Shown piece by piece: positions 17,169 through 26,377 of a stretch of 64,000 nucleotides of DNA; position 1 is the stretch's first letter, and every line of letters begins with the position of its first letter. The notes below the pieces were generated by a model that did no database searches, was not told where the DNA came from, and worked only from the letters and a program-made list of their open reading frames with translations. The position numbers and the translations under genes are program-made. Origin of the DNA: Ignavibacteriota bacterium (GTDB taxonomy: Bacteria; Bacteroidota; Ignavibacteria; UBA10030; SZUA-254); the NCBI GenBank assembly GCA_016212665.1, contig JACREZ010000023.1, positions 104,259 through 168,258 on the forward strand, read 5' to 3'.

Positions 17169-18323
17169 TTATTTGATTGATGAAAGAACAAACGCACGCG
17201 CTTGTTTGTCCGCTTCAATGATTGCTTCGAGCGATGCGTTCGTCTCGTGCGGAACCGAATCCAACGCCTGTTCGATGAGTTGTGGAATTTGTGTGAAGCG
17301 AATTTGCTTCTTCAAAAATAAATCCACTGCGACTTCATTCGCCGCGTTGAGAATTGCCGGTGCAGTTCCGCCTTGCTTCAATGCCTGATACGCAAGATTC
17401 AAACACGGAAACTTCTCCGTGTCCGGTTCAAAGAATGTCATTTCGCGGAGTTGGGCAAAATCCACACGCGGGTGCGGAGCGGGCAATCGTTCGGGATACG
17501 TGAGCGCGTACTGAATCGGAATTTTCATATCAGGGACGCCGAGTTGCGCCTTCACCGAACCGTCCACAAACTCCACCATCGAATGAATGATGGATTGCGG
17601 ATGAATCACCACGTCAATCTTTTCCGGCGGAAGATTGAACAGCCAGTGGGCTTCAATCACTTCAAGACCTTTGTTCATCATCGTTGCCGAGTCAATGGTG
17701 ATTTTGTTTCCCATGTTCCAGTTCGGATGTTTCAACGCATCTTCCACCCGAATAGTTTCAAACTTCGATTTGTCGAGATGAAGGAACGGTCCGCCCGATG
17801 CCGTGAGAATCAATTTGGAAATATGCCGGGCGTCTTCTCCCGATAAACATTGAAGAATAGCACTGTGTTCGCTATCTACAGGAACAAGTGTCGAGTTATA
17901 CTCTTTTAATAGAGCCGTAATCAACGCGCCTGCAACAACGAGCGTTTCCTTGTTTGCCAGCGCAATTGTTTTTCCTTGTTTGATTGCTTCAATGGTCGGC
18001 TTCAATCCCGCAAATCCGACGAGCGAATTAATGACGATGTCGCTCGTTTCAATTTGCACAAGTTCCTGCAATCCGTTTTCGCCTACGAACAACTCCACCG
18101 AACCATTGAGCCGTTGTTTAAGCGATGCCGCTGCAGATTCATTCATCACACCAACGCGCTCCGGTTTGAATCTCGCAATCTGCTCTTCAAGTAGAGCAAT
18201 GTTTGAATTGGTTGTGAGAGAAGTCGGACGGAAACGCTCAGGAAACCGGGCAATCACTTCGAGACTGTTTTTCCCAATCGAGCCTGTCGAGCCGAGGATG
18301 CAAATATTCTTTGTTTTACCCAT
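17169..18323 (-). CDS. dxr: 1-deoxy-D-xylulose-5-phosphate reductoisomerase
   Basis: Dxr makes 2-C-methyl-D-erythritol 4-phosphate, the committed step of the MEP isoprenoid pathway. The Rossmann motif ICILGSTGSIGKNSLEV opens the protein; ALANKETLVVAG, PVDSEHSAILQCL (metal-binding Asp and Glu) and ASGGPF with NPNWNMG-type motif HPNWNMGNKITIDSATMMNKGLE-type sequence identify the active site. The 384-residue length is normal. It lies 9 bp upstream of rseP in the same direction. Confidence 0.96.
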   Translation of the reverse strand: MGKTKNICILGSTGSIGKNSLEVIARFPERFRPTSLTTNSNIALLEEQIARFKPERVGVMNESAAASLKQRLNGSVELFVGENGLQELVQIETSDIVINSLVGFAGLKPTIEAIKQGKTIALANKETLVVAGALITALLKEYNSTLVPVDSEHSAILQCLSGEDARHISKLILTASGGPFLHLDKSKFETIRVEDALKHPNWNMGNKITIDSATMMNKGLEVIEAHWLFNLPPEKIDVVIHPQSIIHSMVEFVDGSVKAQLGVPDMKIPIQYALTYPERLPAPHPRVDFAQLREMTFFEPDTEKFPCLNLAYQALKQGGTAPAILNAANEVAVDLFLKKQIRFTQIPQLIEQALDSVPHETNASLEAIIEADKQARAFVLSSIK

Positions 18324-18443
18324 TAAAAAGCATAATCCCCTTCAAATGTTCGAAGAGGACAGAAACAAGGTACAGAAATCTTGAGAGGATTGCAAAGGGA
18401 AAAACGATGTGTGGATTGTAAAGTAAACTTGAAAACTCAAATA

Positions 18444-18674
18444 CTAAAGTCTGCTCCACTCTTCAAGAGAGATTTCCTTTTCTGTGATAGATTCAATTTC
18501 ATTCATCATCATTCGTAACTGTGGAATTGTGTATTCAGCATTGGAAGGAATAGCAAGACGATGATGGTTGAAAAGCATAAACTGATGCTTGGTTCCGCTG
18601 TATGGTCCCTCGAAACCGAGACGACGAAGTCGCCTGATAAAATCCTGTCGTTTACAAGGCGCCCACCGGCTCAA
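18444..18674 (-). CDS. hicA: HicA-family mRNA interferase toxin
   Basis: The sequence RWAPCKRQDFIRRLRRLGF-EGPYSGTKHQFM has the HicA double-stranded-RNA-binding-like fold signature, with the catalytic His in GTKHQF. HicA toxins cleave mRNA and tmRNA. I start it at the TTG at 18674, because an AAGGA box lies about 8 nt upstream and the product then begins MSRWAPCKRQ as in the family; the longer frame starting at 18698 would add eight residues. It overlaps the end of hicB by 23 bp, so here the antitoxin gene is first. Confidence 0.85.
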   Translation of the reverse strand: MSRWAPCKRQDFIRRLRRLGFEGPYSGTKHQFMLFNHHRLAIPSNAEYTIPQLRMMMNEIESITEKEISLEEWSRL

Positions 18675-18924
18675 GTTCAGGTTCCTTGTTGAGGTCAAGG
18701 TTATTGATGACGGGCAACGGATGACGTAATTTTAGACCAAGAAGAATCCATTCTTCAAGCGTCGAACGTAAATCATTCTCACATTCTTTGAGTGATTTCC
18801 CAAACGCTATTACTCCTTTGCACAGAGGAATTCTTCCGCTATATGAATTATCTTCGAGTTTGTCGTAGAGCGCCATTGCCATTGCCTGCTCAATATACTC
18901 GCTGAGGATATATGTTGTCGTCAT
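18652..18924 (-). CDS. hicB: HicB-family antitoxin
   Basis: The 90-residue protein has the degenerate RNase H-like HicB fold: YSGRIPLCKGVIAFGKSLKECENDLRSTLEEWILLGL. There is no obvious added DNA-binding domain, since the tail after residue 70 is short (NLDLNKEPELEPVGAL). It overlaps hicA, and the pair stands alone between dxr and the sigma-factor operon. Confidence 0.82.
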   Translation of the reverse strand: MTTTYILSEYIEQAMAMALYDKLEDNSYSGRIPLCKGVIAFGKSLKECENDLRSTLEEWILLGLKLRHPLPVINNLDLNKEPELEPVGAL

Positions 18925-19108
18925 AGTTGTTTGAAAATTGCAGAACTAACATAGAGAACTAAAAAGAATTTTCCAAGAATATCCACCGTTGCCCGACACC
19001 CTGCGACCCCTAACTTTGAAGTCACCAAGTCATTTCCAATATTCCTGTAACCTTTCAGCCCATACTGAGTTTATTAGATAACGGATCCTTCAACTATTTC
19101 GATACTTT

Positions 19109-19657
19109 GTGAGTTTTTCATCGGATACTCAAATTATGATACAGGTTCGGGACGGCGAGTTGCATAAGCTCGCACTCTTGTTCGAGCGGCATCATGTCGC
19201 TCTCTATAATTATTATGTTCGGCAAACTGGCGACCGCGACCTTAGCGAAGATTTCGTGCAGGAAGTGTTTCTCCGCATCATGAAATACCGCCACACGTTT
19301 CGCGGCGAAGGGGAGTTTCTTCCGTGGATGTATCACATCGCCCGCAATGTGCAGATTGACCACGCACGGAAATGGGGACGGGAAACAAAACTCGATAAAG
19401 AAACACACGACCAAATCGGTGACGACCCGATTCCCGACGCACACGTCGAGCAATTGCAAAATGTCGGTATGTTGCAAAAAGCACTCGCAAAACTATCGCC
19501 GGAAAAACGGGAAGTGTTACTCCTCAGCCGCTATCAGGAAATGAAATATACCGCCATTGCAGAACTGCTTGGCTGTACGGTTGAAGTGGTCAAGGTTCGT
19601 GTTCATCGTGCGATGAATGATTTGAGAAAATATTATTTCCAACTTGCAGGAGAATGA
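19109..19657 (+). CDS. ECF-type RNA polymerase sigma factor
   Basis: Region 2 (DLSEDFVQEVFLRIMKYRHTFRGEGEFLPWMYHIARNVQIDHAR) and region 4 (LSPEKREVLLLSRYQEMKYTAIAELLGCTVEVVKVRVHRAMNDLR) are both complete in 182 residues. It should direct transcription of a small regulon, normally including its own operon. I keep the GTG start at 19109 because it gives a family-like N-terminus; an ATG at 19136 is possible. The stop overlaps the ATG of the downstream anti-sigma gene by 4 bp, so the two are translationally coupled. Confidence 0.93.
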   Translation: MSFSSDTQIMIQVRDGELHKLALLFERHHVALYNYYVRQTGDRDLSEDFVQEVFLRIMKYRHTFRGEGEFLPWMYHIARNVQIDHARKWGRETKLDKETHDQIGDDPIPDAHVEQLQNVGMLQKALAKLSPEKREVLLLSRYQEMKYTAIAELLGCTVEVVKVRVHRAMNDLRKYYFQLAGE

Positions 19658-20490
19658 CTATGAACAACAATCATATAAAAGAATACTTGCTTGAATACAT
19701 CAACAACAATTTGGACACACCAACGGAAACATCGGTGCAACAACATCTTGCCTCGTGCGAACCATGCAGGAAAGAATATGAATTGCTGAACACGTGGTGG
19801 ACTGCGCTCGAACAACTTCCGAATGAAAAACCATCGGAAGAAGTACGCGAAAAGTTTTACAAAGTGTTGCAGGAAGAAATAGAAGCGACACTACGGTTGA
19901 AAACATACGCGCATCAAAAGCCGAAACGAAATTGGCTCGAATTTCTTTTCCCGCAACAGGTTGCAGGACGATTTGCTTTTGCACTCGTCCTCATCGTTCT
20001 CGGCGGTTTCGTTGGCTACGTGATGAAGCAAGAGCCGCAGATTGTTCAGACCGAAAACAAAACAGAATTAACACAACTTCACGAAGAAGTGATGATGATG
20101 AACCGACTGTTGACGGTATCGCTTCTTCAACAGCAATCTGCAAGCGAGCGTTTGAAGGGCGTCAGTTTGAGCTACCGTTCCGAAGGATCCGACCCGGAAA
20201 TCACGGCGGCGCTTCTTCAGGCGCTCAAATATGACCCGAATGTCAATGTACGTCTTGCCGCGCTCGATGCGCTCGTTCGAAATGACGGGGAACAGACAAT
20301 CAAAAAGGAATTACTCGAATCGCTTCCCAAACAATCTTCGCCGCTCGTGCAGATTGAAATCGTGGATTGGCTCATTCAGGTACGAGAAAAAACATCGCTC
20401 AACATTCTCAATCGGATGTTGAACAATCCTGATGTAAATAAAGCGGTCAAGGAACGGATAGAGTTGGGGATTCAGGAGATGAACTCTTGA
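19654..20490 (+). CDS. Anti-sigma factor with zinc-finger domain, one membrane helix and HEAT-like repeats
   Basis: The N-terminal zf-HC2 anti-sigma domain has the HxxxCxxC motif HLASCEPC (His31, Cys35, Cys38) that binds the sigma factor. One transmembrane helix (RFAFALVLIVLGGFVGYVM, about residues 104-122) puts the rest of the protein in the periplasm. After a short coiled-coil-like segment (TELTQLHEEVMMMNRLL), residues about 180-275 hold two or three HEAT-like helical repeats (PNVNVRLAALDALVR, PLVQIEIVDWLIQVRE). The HEAT-like sensor part is a plausible signal-receiving domain, which is inference. The downstream DUF4097 proteins are likely regulon members. Confidence 0.85.
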   Translation: MTMNNNHIKEYLLEYINNNLDTPTETSVQQHLASCEPCRKEYELLNTWWTALEQLPNEKPSEEVREKFYKVLQEEIEATLRLKTYAHQKPKRNWLEFLFPQQVAGRFAFALVLIVLGGFVGYVMKQEPQIVQTENKTELTQLHEEVMMMNRLLTVSLLQQQSASERLKGVSLSYRSEGSDPEITAALLQALKYDPNVNVRLAALDALVRNDGEQTIKKELLESLPKQSSPLVQIEIVDWLIQVREKTSLNILNRMLNNPDVNKAVKERIELGIQEMNS

Positions 20491-20492
20491 CA

Positions 20493-20520
20493 ATTCAAAA
20501 TTCAAAATGAAAAAGTAAAA
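20493..20520. repeat. Heptamer array (ATTCAAA type, 4 units)
   Basis: Four 7-bp units (ATTCAAA twice, ATGAAAA, AGTAAAA) fill most of the 47-bp gap between the anti-sigma gene and the first DUF4097 gene. They are AT-rich and in phase. Confidence 0.55.
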
Positions 20521-20537
20521 ATATATTGGAGTAATTT

Positions 20538-21395
20538 ATGAAGAATGTAATAGTTTCGTTGTTGATGCTGATTGCAATTCCTTCTCTTACTGTTCAAAGT
20601 GAAGAGTTGACTGAGAAATTGGAAATCAGACGGTCGCTGAAGTTTATCAACGCGAACGATGCGAATAATTCGTTGCTTGTTGATAACATCAATGGCTCGA
20701 TTGAAGTGACAGGATACGACGGCGATGTTGTGGAGTTGGTAGTTCATGAAACTATCACTGCTGAATCGAAGCGGAAGATTGAAGAAGCAAAACAAAAAGT
20801 GCGTGTTGATATCGAAGAAGAGGGAGATAGAATTCTTCTCTTCGTTGATGCGCCGTGGCGATGCGAAGACGGCTCGACAAATTACCGTGGCTACGATTAT
20901 TATGGGTATGAAGTTGAATGTGATTTTGTGTTGAAAGTCCCACGTAAAGTTGACATTCGTTTGAAAACGATTAATGATGGAACCATCAAAGTAACAAATG
21001 TTGAGGGAGCCTTTGTCGTCGAGAACGTGAATGGCGATGTGCGGTTACGCGATGTCAGCGGTTCGGGGAAAGCGCGAACAGTCGACGGCGATGTTGAAGT
21101 GAGTTTCAAGAAAAATCCGACCGAAGAATCATCGTTCAAGACTATCAACGGCGAAGTAACCGTCAGACTTCAGGAAAACCTCTCTGCCGTTTTGGAATTT
21201 AAAACGATGAACGGAGAAGTCTATTCCGATTTTGATGTACAATCGCTTCCGCTCAAATCTCCAACGATGAAACGACGAAACGGGATGAAAGTGTATAGAA
21301 GCGGCGACTCGTTCTCTGTGCGTGTCGGCAGCGGCGGACCGGAACTTTCGTTCGATACCTTGAACGGCGATATTTATGTTTCTAAGTATGAGTAA
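20538..21395 (+). CDS. DUF4097 beta-helix-like secreted protein (1)
   Basis: The 285-residue protein has a signal peptide (MKNVIVSLLMLIAIPSLTVQS) and the DUF4097 repeat pattern in which short strands end in NGD or NGE turns: NINGSIEVTGYDGDVVE, NVNGDVRLRDVSG, VDGDVEVSF, INGEVTVRL, MNGEVYSDF, LNGDIYVSK. This is a right-handed parallel beta-helix-like family often annotated as putative adhesin; its role is not known. An in-frame stop at 21393 ends it. It is followed 58 bp later by a paralogue. Confidence 0.85.
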   Translation: MKNVIVSLLMLIAIPSLTVQSEELTEKLEIRRSLKFINANDANNSLLVDNINGSIEVTGYDGDVVELVVHETITAESKRKIEEAKQKVRVDIEEEGDRILLFVDAPWRCEDGSTNYRGYDYYGYEVECDFVLKVPRKVDIRLKTINDGTIKVTNVEGAFVVENVNGDVRLRDVSGSGKARTVDGDVEVSFKKNPTEESSFKTINGEVTVRLQENLSAVLEFKTMNGEVYSDFDVQSLPLKSPTMKRRNGMKVYRSGDSFSVRVGSGGPELSFDTLNGDIYVSKYE

Positions 21396-21406
21396 CAGAC
21401 CACAAC

Positions 21407-21422
21407 CCCCTCTCAAGAGGGG
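21407..21422 (+). terminator. GC hairpin between the two DUF4097 genes
   Basis: CCCCTC and GAGGGG (6-bp stem) enclose a TCAA loop, 11 bp after the stop of the first DUF4097 gene. ATTTAAAAAAAG follows rather than a T-run, so it is more likely an mRNA-stabilising or attenuating hairpin, or a dispersed intergenic element, than a strong terminator. Confidence 0.4.
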
Positions 21423-21453
21423 ATTTAAAAAAAGATATTTTCAAAGGATAATT

Positions 21454-22284
21454 ATGAACACTAAAATCTTTCTTGCAATTTTCATTCTTGTATTCACTGC
21501 GTTCACGTTCAGCCAAACGGCAGGCGATGACAAAATCGTTGTTCCTCTCAGCGACCCATCGCGCCCGGTGTTTTTGAAAGTAAGCATTCTTAACGGCGGA
21601 ATCACGGTGAAAGGATATTCCGGCAACGAAGTGATTGTCGAAGAACGGATTCGGGAATCCGACGAAGACCACGATGGAAAGAATGAAAAGAAGCGCGGAC
21701 TGAAACGCATCCCAAACATGAGCACCGGCTTAACGGTTGAAGAAGAAGAGAACGAAGTAACAATCAGTACGAGCGCAATGGCGTCAGGTCGCACCGTCAA
21801 TATCACGGTGCAGGTTCCGACAAATTGCTCAATGAAACTCAGCACGTTGAATGACGGAGACATCAAAGTTGAAAATGTTTCCGGTGATGTGGAAGTGAGC
21901 AATCTCAATGGCTCGGTTTCAATCGAACAACTTTCCGGTTCTGCCGTGGTGGACGCTCTGAACGAAGACATCACAGTTTCGTTTGCTAAAATTGATCAGA
22001 AGAAAAGCATGTCGTTCAGTTCGATGAATGGCGATATTGATGTTACCTTCCCGCCGGATGTAAAAGCGACGATGCGGCTGAAGAACGACATGGGAGAAAT
22101 CTACAGCGATTTCGAAATCAAGATGGATTACTCGGCATCAAAAGTCGAAGATAAGTCACGCGGGAAAATTGGGAAGAAAAAAATCTCGATGGAAAAAATG
22201 ATGACCGGCTCCCTCAATGGCGGCGGTGTTGATATTCTCTTCAAGAATTTTAACGGGGATATTTTTATCAGGAAGGGGAAGTGA
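21454..22284 (+). CDS. DUF4097 beta-helix-like secreted protein (2)
   Basis: I start this at the ATG at 21454, preceded by AAAGGA and beginning the signal peptide MNTKIFLAIFILVFTAFTFS (276 residues); the longer frame would run into the previous gene. The DUF4097 pattern is clear: LNDGDIKVENVSGDVEVSNLNGSVSIEQLSG, LNEDITVSF, MNGDIDVTF, FNGDIFIRK. It is a paralogue of the preceding gene and probably the last gene of the sigma/anti-sigma unit. A basic charged segment (HDGKNEKKRGLKR) interrupts the first repeats. Confidence 0.85.
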   Translation: MNTKIFLAIFILVFTAFTFSQTAGDDKIVVPLSDPSRPVFLKVSILNGGITVKGYSGNEVIVEERIRESDEDHDGKNEKKRGLKRIPNMSTGLTVEEEENEVTISTSAMASGRTVNITVQVPTNCSMKLSTLNDGDIKVENVSGDVEVSNLNGSVSIEQLSGSAVVDALNEDITVSFAKIDQKKSMSFSSMNGDIDVTFPPDVKATMRLKNDMGEIYSDFEIKMDYSASKVEDKSRGKIGKKKISMEKMMTGSLNGGGVDILFKNFNGDIFIRKGK

Positions 22285-22298
22285 AAACATTTACCACA

Positions 22299-22317
22299 CC
22301 TGCCTGCCGCAGACAGG
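22299..22317. repeat. Short inverted repeat between convergent genes
   Basis: CCTGCCTGC and GCAGACAGG form a near-perfect 9-bp inverted repeat with a 1-nt loop in the gap between the DUF4097 gene and argH. The following bases to 22405 contain two AATCAGTG copies. It could act as a bidirectional hairpin, but lacks T-runs. Confidence 0.4.
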
Positions 22318-22390
22318 GATAACACGGAAACAGCGCGGATTTTCACAGATAGTTTCTGTTCAAATCAGTGCCAATCAGTGTTTTCCTGTG

Positions 22391-23791
22391 TTATCCGTGG
22401 TTAAATTTTTTCTTCCATCTCTCAATCGCACGCCTCACCTCTTTTGGAGACGTCGAGCCAAACGACTTCTTCAACTGTAACGAAGTTTCCGGTTCGAGAA
22501 TTTGATAAACATCCTTCTTAAATTCCTTGGAGAATGTTTGATATTCTTTCAGTGAAAGTTGGTTGAGCGTTTTATGTTCTTTCAAACACTTCTGAACAAT
22601 CGCGCCGACAACAGCGTGCGCTTTCCTGAACGGCAATCCTTTTCTCACAAGATAATCTGCAAGTTCAGTCGCTAAGGTAAAATCCGCTTGAAGTTCCAAC
22701 TCGAATCTTTCTTTGTTGAACGTGACAGTTTTCAACATTGCTGAGGAAATCTTCAAGCAGTCGGAAAGCGTATCGGCAGAATCGAAGAGCGGTTCTTTAT
22801 CTTCTTGCATATCGCGGTTGTACGCAAGCGGAAGTCCTTTCATCACGGTGAGAAGCGCAACCAAATTGCCGTACACGCGTCCGGTTTTTCCTCGCACAAG
22901 TTCTGCCATGTCGGGATTTTTTTTCTGTGGCATGATACTGCTTCCCGTCGTGAACTCATCTCCGATTTCTGCAAAGTTCCATTCACGCGAAGTCCAGAGA
23001 ATCATTTCCTCAGCGAACCGGCTCAGGTGCATCATCGTAATTGCGCACGCAGAAAGAAACTCGATGTGAACATCGCGGTCGCTCACTGCATCAATACTGT
23101 TATCAATAATCCCAATCATTCCAAGTGAATCCGCTAAGAACGCACGGTCAATCGGAAACGATGTTCCCGCCAACGCACCAGCGCCAAGCGGTGAACGATT
23201 CACGCGCTTCAAACAATCATCAAACCGTTCGCCATCCCGTTCAAACATGGAAACATACGCCAGCAGATGATGCACAAGCAGAATTGGCTGTGCGTGTTGT
23301 AAGTGCGTGTACCCCGGCATGACGACCTGTTGATATTGCTCTGCCTTGCGGAGAAACGTTTTTTGCAATTGTCTGATTTCCCTCTTGATATGCACGATTA
23401 CCTTGTGAAGATACAATCGTTCATCAAGTGCAATCTGGTCGTTGCGACTGCGCGCCGTGTGAAGTTTCCCGCCAAGGTCACCGACTTTTTCGAGCAATCG
23501 CTGTTCGATTGCCATGTGAATATCTTCAGCGACGAAACGATTCTTGCCGTTCAATTCTTTTCCGAAAGACAACTTGCCCGAACGAATTTCTATCCGAATT
23601 TCCTTCAGCGCTTTTTGAATCTTCGCCGCATCCGCTTTTGCAATAATCTTCTGTTTCGCCAGCATCGCAACATGAGCAAGACTTCCTTCGATGTCTTCCT
23701 CAAACAATCGCTTATCAACCGGAAGCGAAGAAGAAAACTTCAACGCTTCGGGATGCAACGGTTTCTTAAATCGTCCGTTCCAGACTTTCAT
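22391..23791 (-). CDS. argH: Argininosuccinate lyase
   Basis: ArgH splits argininosuccinate into arginine and fumarate, the last step of arginine synthesis. The superfamily signature GSSIMPQKKNPD is present, along with TARSRNDQIALD and GYTHLQHAQP, and the 466-residue length is normal. GAGGAG lies directly before the ATG. It is the distal gene of the minus-strand arg operon, 6 bp after argG. Confidence 0.97.
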   Translation of the reverse strand: MKVWNGRFKKPLHPEALKFSSSLPVDKRLFEEDIEGSLAHVAMLAKQKIIAKADAAKIQKALKEIRIEIRSGKLSFGKELNGKNRFVAEDIHMAIEQRLLEKVGDLGGKLHTARSRNDQIALDERLYLHKVIVHIKREIRQLQKTFLRKAEQYQQVVMPGYTHLQHAQPILLVHHLLAYVSMFERDGERFDDCLKRVNRSPLGAGALAGTSFPIDRAFLADSLGMIGIIDNSIDAVSDRDVHIEFLSACAITMMHLSRFAEEMILWTSREWNFAEIGDEFTTGSSIMPQKKNPDMAELVRGKTGRVYGNLVALLTVMKGLPLAYNRDMQEDKEPLFDSADTLSDCLKISSAMLKTVTFNKERFELELQADFTLATELADYLVRKGLPFRKAHAVVGAIVQKCLKEHKTLNQLSLKEYQTFSKEFKKDVYQILEPETSLQLKKSFGSTSPKEVRRAIERWKKKFNHG

Positions 23792-23797
23792 AACTCC

Positions 23798-25015
23798 TCA
23801 GGAAATTGATTCGTGTTGATACACGTTGCCGGTTTGAACCTGATGAAACGTCTTAAGAGGCAATCCGAAAATTTTGATGAATCCTTCCGATGCTTTGTGG
23901 TCGAACTGGTCTTCGCTTGTGTACGTTGCTAACTTCGCGTTGTAGAGCGAGTGCGGAGATGTTCTTCCTGCAATCGCGACCGTTCCTTTGAAGAGTTTTA
24001 CTTTCACCGTTCCCGAAACCGTTTTTTGTGTTTCGTTGATGAACGCATCAAGCGCTTTGCGGAGCGGCGAGAACCACAATCCGTTATACACAAGATTCGC
24101 GTACTCGTTCGATAATTGATTCTTCATGTGGAACACCGACTTGTCGAGCGTGAGCCGCTCAAGTTCCGTGTGTGCGAAATGGAGAATCGTTGCGGCGGGC
24201 GCTTCATAAATTTCCCGCGACTTAATTCCGACCAAACGATTTTCCACCAAATCAATTCTGCCGATTCCGTGAACCCCGCCGATTGTATTTAACTTGCGAA
24301 GCAACTCGACCGAATCCATTTCTTTTCCATCGAGCGCGATGGGAATTCCTTGTTCAAATTCAATCGTGATATATTCCGATTCATCCGGCGCACGTTCGGG
24401 AGAGACTGTTCGCTGGTACGCGTCTTCCGGCGGCTCGACCATCGGGTCTTCTAAAACTCCGCACTCGATGCTCGTTCCCCAAATATTTTCATCAATCGAA
24501 TATGGACTTGACGCTGTTGCCGCAACGGGAATTCCGTGTTGTTTCGCGTACGCCATTTCTTCTTCCCGCGATTTGAATTCCCACTCACGTAGCGGCGCTA
24601 TCACGTTCAACTCCGGCGCAAGCGCGGCAATCGATACTTCAAACCGTACCTGGTCATTTCCCTTTCCTGTGCAACCGTGCGCAATAAACGTTGCGCCTTC
24701 TTTCCGGGCGACATCAACCAGCATCTTCGCGAGCAACGGACGACCGAGCGATGTTGCCATCGGATACGATTTTTCATAGAGCGCATTCGCTTTGAGCGCG
24801 GGAAAAATATACAACTCGACAAATTCTTTTGTGAGGTCTTCGACGTACGCTTTCGTCGCGCCGGTCTTCAGCGCTTTTTCCTGCACGCCGATGAGTTCTT
24901 TTTCCTGACCGAGATTTCCGCTCGCGGTTATGATTTCCGCGTTATACTTTTGCATCAGCCATTTGACCATGACGGATGTATCCAATCCGCCGGAGTATGC
25001 AACAACAATTTTCAT
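23798..25015 (-). CDS. argG: Argininosuccinate synthase
   Basis: ArgG joins citrulline and aspartate using ATP. The N-type ATP pyrophosphatase P-loop is at the very start ([20 protein letters not shown]), and the family motifs [13 protein letters not shown] and [19 protein letters not shown] follow. The true start is the ATG at 25015, giving 405 residues; the reading frame is open further upstream but there overlaps argR. It lies 5 bp after argR. Confidence 0.97.
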   Translation of the reverse strand: MKIVVAYSGGLDTSVMVKWLMQKYNAEIITASGNLGQEKELIGVQEKALKTGATKAYVEDLTKEFVELYIFPALKANALYEKSYPMATSLGRPLLAKMLVDVARKEGATFIAHGCTGKGNDQVRFEVSIAALAPELNVIAPLREWEFKSREEEMAYAKQHGIPVAATASSPYSIDENIWGTSIECGVLEDPMVEPPEDAYQRTVSPERAPDESEYITIEFEQGIPIALDGKEMDSVELLRKLNTIGGVHGIGRIDLVENRLVGIKSREIYEAPAATILHFAHTELERLTLDKSVFHMKNQLSNEYANLVYNGLWFSPLRKALDAFINETQKTVSGTVKVKLFKGTVAIAGRTSPHSLYNAKLATYTSEDQFDHKASEGFIKIFGLPLKTFHQVQTGNVYQHESIS

Positions 25016-25020
25016 GATGA

Positions 25021-25470
25021 TTATTTTCCTTCGATTAATGTTTCTTTGAGATAGTTGAGTAATGATTGAGTTTTCTTTTGTGATTCGGGAATGACGAGCA
25101 ATGTGTTGTCCCCCGCAAGCGTGCCGATGATGCCCGGATGTTTTTGCGCGTCGAGAAATTCCGCAACTACGCTTGCACAACCGGGAAGCGTTTTGATGAC
25201 AACCATGCTTTCGTTGCACTGAATGGAAATGACTTCTGCACCGACAAGCGGACGAAGAATTTGCACTTCCGCTTCGGGTTGAAGAACGTACCGCGCTCCA
25301 TCTCCCGATGCAACGCGCGCAAGTCCGAGTTCCTGCATGTCGCGCGATAGCGTTGCCTGCGTAACATTAAAGCCGCGCTTTTTCAGTTGAAGACGCAGTT
25401 CATCCTGGTTGGCAACCGGCATTGAGTTGATAATTTCTTTGATGGCGTATTGCCGTGCGATTTTATTCAT
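25021..25470 (-). CDS. argR: Arginine repressor
   Basis: ArgR is a hexameric, arginine-dependent regulator. The N-terminal winged helix contains the recognition motif [17 protein letters not shown], and the C-terminal half has the oligomerisation and arginine-binding motif NTLLVIPES with [10 protein letters not shown]. The start ATG overlaps the argB stop by 4 bp. Because argR lies inside the operon, the regulator is probably autoregulated through the operators at 29435-29472. Confidence 0.95.
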   Translation of the reverse strand: MNKIARQYAIKEIINSMPVANQDELRLQLKKRGFNVTQATLSRDMQELGLARVASGDGARYVLQPEAEVQILRPLVGAEVISIQCNESMVVIKTLPGCASVVAEFLDAQKHPGIIGTLAGDNTLLVIPESQKKTQSLLNYLKETLIEGK

Positions 25471-26360
25471 GCAAATTCCATTTCGTTGTTTGATGAATGA
25501 ACAAGCTCCGTCCCGATTCCCTCGTTGGTGAAAATTTCCAACAGAAGAGAATGTGTAACCCGTCCATCAATCAAATGAACTTTTTGAACGCCTGCTTTAA
25601 GCGCGTTAAACGCAGAATTGATTTTCGGAATCATGCCGTTACTGATGATGCGCGTTGTGATGAGATGATTAGCTTCTTCCAGCGTCATGCTGTGAATAAG
25701 ATTTCCCTGAGCGAACACCCCTTCGACATCGCTGAGGAACACAAGTTTCTCCGCCTGAAGCGCTGAGGCGATGTTCGCGGCGGCAACATCCGCGTTGATG
25801 TTATACACTTGCCCGTTTGCATCAACACCGAGCGGCGCAATGACCGGCATGATGGAATTGTTGAGTAGTAAATTGAGATATGAAGTGTTCACGCCGACAA
25901 CCTCACCGACGAAACCCAAATCAGTTGCATTCTCCGACTTGTCCGCCGTGGCGGAAAATTTTTTGACAAGGAGAACGCCGGCATCAATGCCGCACAAGCC
26001 AACCGCTTCTCCATCGCATTGGTTAATGCGGGCAACGATGTCTTTGTTTGTTTTGCCGGCAAGCACCATCTGCACAACATCAATCATCGCTTCGTCGGTG
26101 TAGCGTTGTCCATCAACGAAGCGCGACTCAATGCCAAGCCTGTTGGCAATCTCGGTAATTTCTTTTCCGCCTCCATGAACAATCACAATCTTAATTCCGA
26201 TTTTCTTCAAGAGGGTTACATCCTGTGCGAACGTTGCTTTGAGTTCATCATCAATCATCGCCGCGCCGCCGTACTTGATGACAAATGTTTTCCCTTCGTA
26301 CCGTTGGATGTACGGAAGTGCTTCGATGAGGATTTCGGTTTTATCTGAAATTTTATTCAA
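25467..26360 (-). CDS. argB: Acetylglutamate kinase
   Basis: ArgB phosphorylates N-acetylglutamate. The motifs FVIKYGGAAM, IVIVHGGGKEI and the Asp-containing VEGVF segment are all present. The initiation codon appears to be TTG at 26360, since the only later ATG lies after the conserved YGGAAM region. The 297-residue length is normal. The gene is followed directly, by a 4-bp overlap, by argR and is preceded by the low-GC nuclease-like gene rather than by argJ. Confidence 0.95.
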   Translation of the reverse strand: MNKISDKTEILIEALPYIQRYEGKTFVIKYGGAAMIDDELKATFAQDVTLLKKIGIKIVIVHGGGKEITEIANRLGIESRFVDGQRYTDEAMIDVVQMVLAGKTNKDIVARINQCDGEAVGLCGIDAGVLLVKKFSATADKSENATDLGFVGEVVGVNTSYLNLLLNNSIMPVIAPLGVDANGQVYNINADVAAANIASALQAEKLVFLSDVEGVFAQGNLIHSMTLEEANHLITTRIISNGMIPKINSAFNALKAGVQKVHLIDGRVTHSLLLEIFTNEGIGTELVHSSNNEMEFA

Positions 26361-26377
26361 TTGCTACTCGGCTGATT

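Noticed and set aside
22299..22405. Inverted repeat and AATCAGTG copies as a terminator for argH or the DUF4097 gene
   Set aside because: There is no T-run on either side; kept only as a short inverted repeat.
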